Source: Physella acuta
Lineage: Eukaryota > Mollusca > Gastropoda > Physidae
Direction: 5' to 3'
Assembly: GCF_028476545.1 (NCBI RefSeq)
Contig: NW_026732994.1
Coordinates: forward strand, 168,529-232,528
DNA: 64,000 nt
Under the pieces are notes generated by a model. That model saw only the letters and a list, made by a program, of their open reading frames with translations, searched no databases and was not told the origin of the DNA. Position 1 is the first letter of the stretch. The number at the start of each line of letters is the position of its first letter. A program made the position numbers and the translations under genes. Below, piece by piece: positions 63,360-64,000 of the stretch.

Positions 63360-63584
63360 CTTCCTTTTTCCAACCGGACGGTCTGTAAAGCAAGTATAGT
63401 TCGCTTGTTTCTGTGACCTAGGCATATGGAGGGATAGATTGGTCAACCACTCTGTCCCATCACCTGAGTTAAGTACCCCATTAGAACTGAGTGGACTCAA
63501 GGAGATTCAAATGACTTGAACTGATTCGAAAAATGGAAACTTCCGAGTGAGCTGGATAGCGCTCTACCGCTAGGCCACGCCATA
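63360..63584 (-). repeat. SINE S1, nearly complete copy
   Basis: Reverse strand starts TGGCGTGGCCTAGCGGTAGA (box A-like head), runs through GGGTACTTAACTCAGG and GGTCACAGAAACAAGCGAAC, and ends near ACAGACCGTCCGG. Confidence 0.7.
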
Positions 63585-63606
63585 TACACAGACACATTTC
63601 CATAAT

Positions 63607-64000
63607 AAACCGGGAGTGATCTCCCCTAAACTTTCTCGAATATTTTTATATAAAATAACAGGGGATGGGAACTCGGGCTATAGACATGATTTTTAATCCA
63701 TTTTAAATACTTAAAGTTTTAAAAATAGAATAAAATCTCGTAGACAAATTAATTGCACACCAAGTGAACGCGAAATAAAAAAGCGCATAATAGTGCGCAA
63801 TATTATTAGTTACTTTTAAAATTTACATTAGTTTTTTGAGAAATCGGAAGTAGCGTAAATTACTACTTCCAGTCAACGGAAATTACTCAAAATTTAACAG
63901 AAGGTAGAGAATTAGATCTTTTACTTACATGTGAAATTTCATTTATCTATCTGAAATAGTACTCAAGTTATAGGCTTTTGAAAAATTCAAAGTAAAAAAA
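63607..64000 (+). repeat. Interspersed family R1, copy cut by window end
   Basis: Starts ACCGGGAGTGATCTCCCC and follows copies A and B closely over the first 390 bp. Confidence 0.8.

Overview
This is animal nuclear DNA: intron-rich, A+T-rich, and full of minisatellites, (TA)n runs, poly-G/C tracts and transposons. The repeat mix, together with a GRD/CG8916-like GABA receptor subunit and a TNF-receptor-like gene, fits a lophotrochozoan, most likely a gastropod mollusc. The species call is inference; the sequence proves only a metazoan.

The left two thirds (107-42012) is essentially one host gene on the minus strand: a Cys-loop ligand-gated ion channel subunit of the GABA-A/GRD type. I could assemble all nine coding exons. 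Every splice junction has consensus GT/AG and matching phase, the sum is 1908 nt, and the product is 635 residues from signal peptide to the fourth membrane segment. Its eight introns hold the rest: a 3.2-kb 40-bp minisatellite (intron 6), a Ginger-like transposon relic and two MITEs (introns 5-6), a hAT transposon with an 8-bp target duplication (intron 4), and several minisatellites. Two of these minisatellites are built from the exon end plus its splice donor. Intron 1 (16.6 kb) holds a 1.8-kb 27-bp satellite, a complete-looking young Ty3/gypsy element (30446-37237) inserted in (TA)n, and a nested TNF-receptor-like gene (40169-40897) on the opposite strand.

The right third (42-64 kb) has no recognised protein-coding host exon. 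It holds a possible 5' UTR exon/promoter of the channel gene near 45.0-45.4 kb, a 114-bp-arm palindrome, and a layered transposon stack from 48.7 to 60.45 kb. In that stack a foldback-like element with tandem-repeat arms received two head-to-tail Helitron-like elements, one of which received a Gmr1-type LTR retrotransposon. Empty-site paralogues in the same window (26.8 kb and 59.55 kb) date the order of the Helitron and LTR events. A TATA-box/first-exon candidate lies at 60.85-60.93 kb, followed by SINEs and interspersed repeats to the end.

The two LTR elements contrast in layout: the gypsy element has the usual PR-RT-RH-INT order, while the Gmr1-type element has PR-INT-RT-RH, the order typical of copia. 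Both have identical or nearly identical LTRs, so LTR retrotransposition in this lineage is recent.
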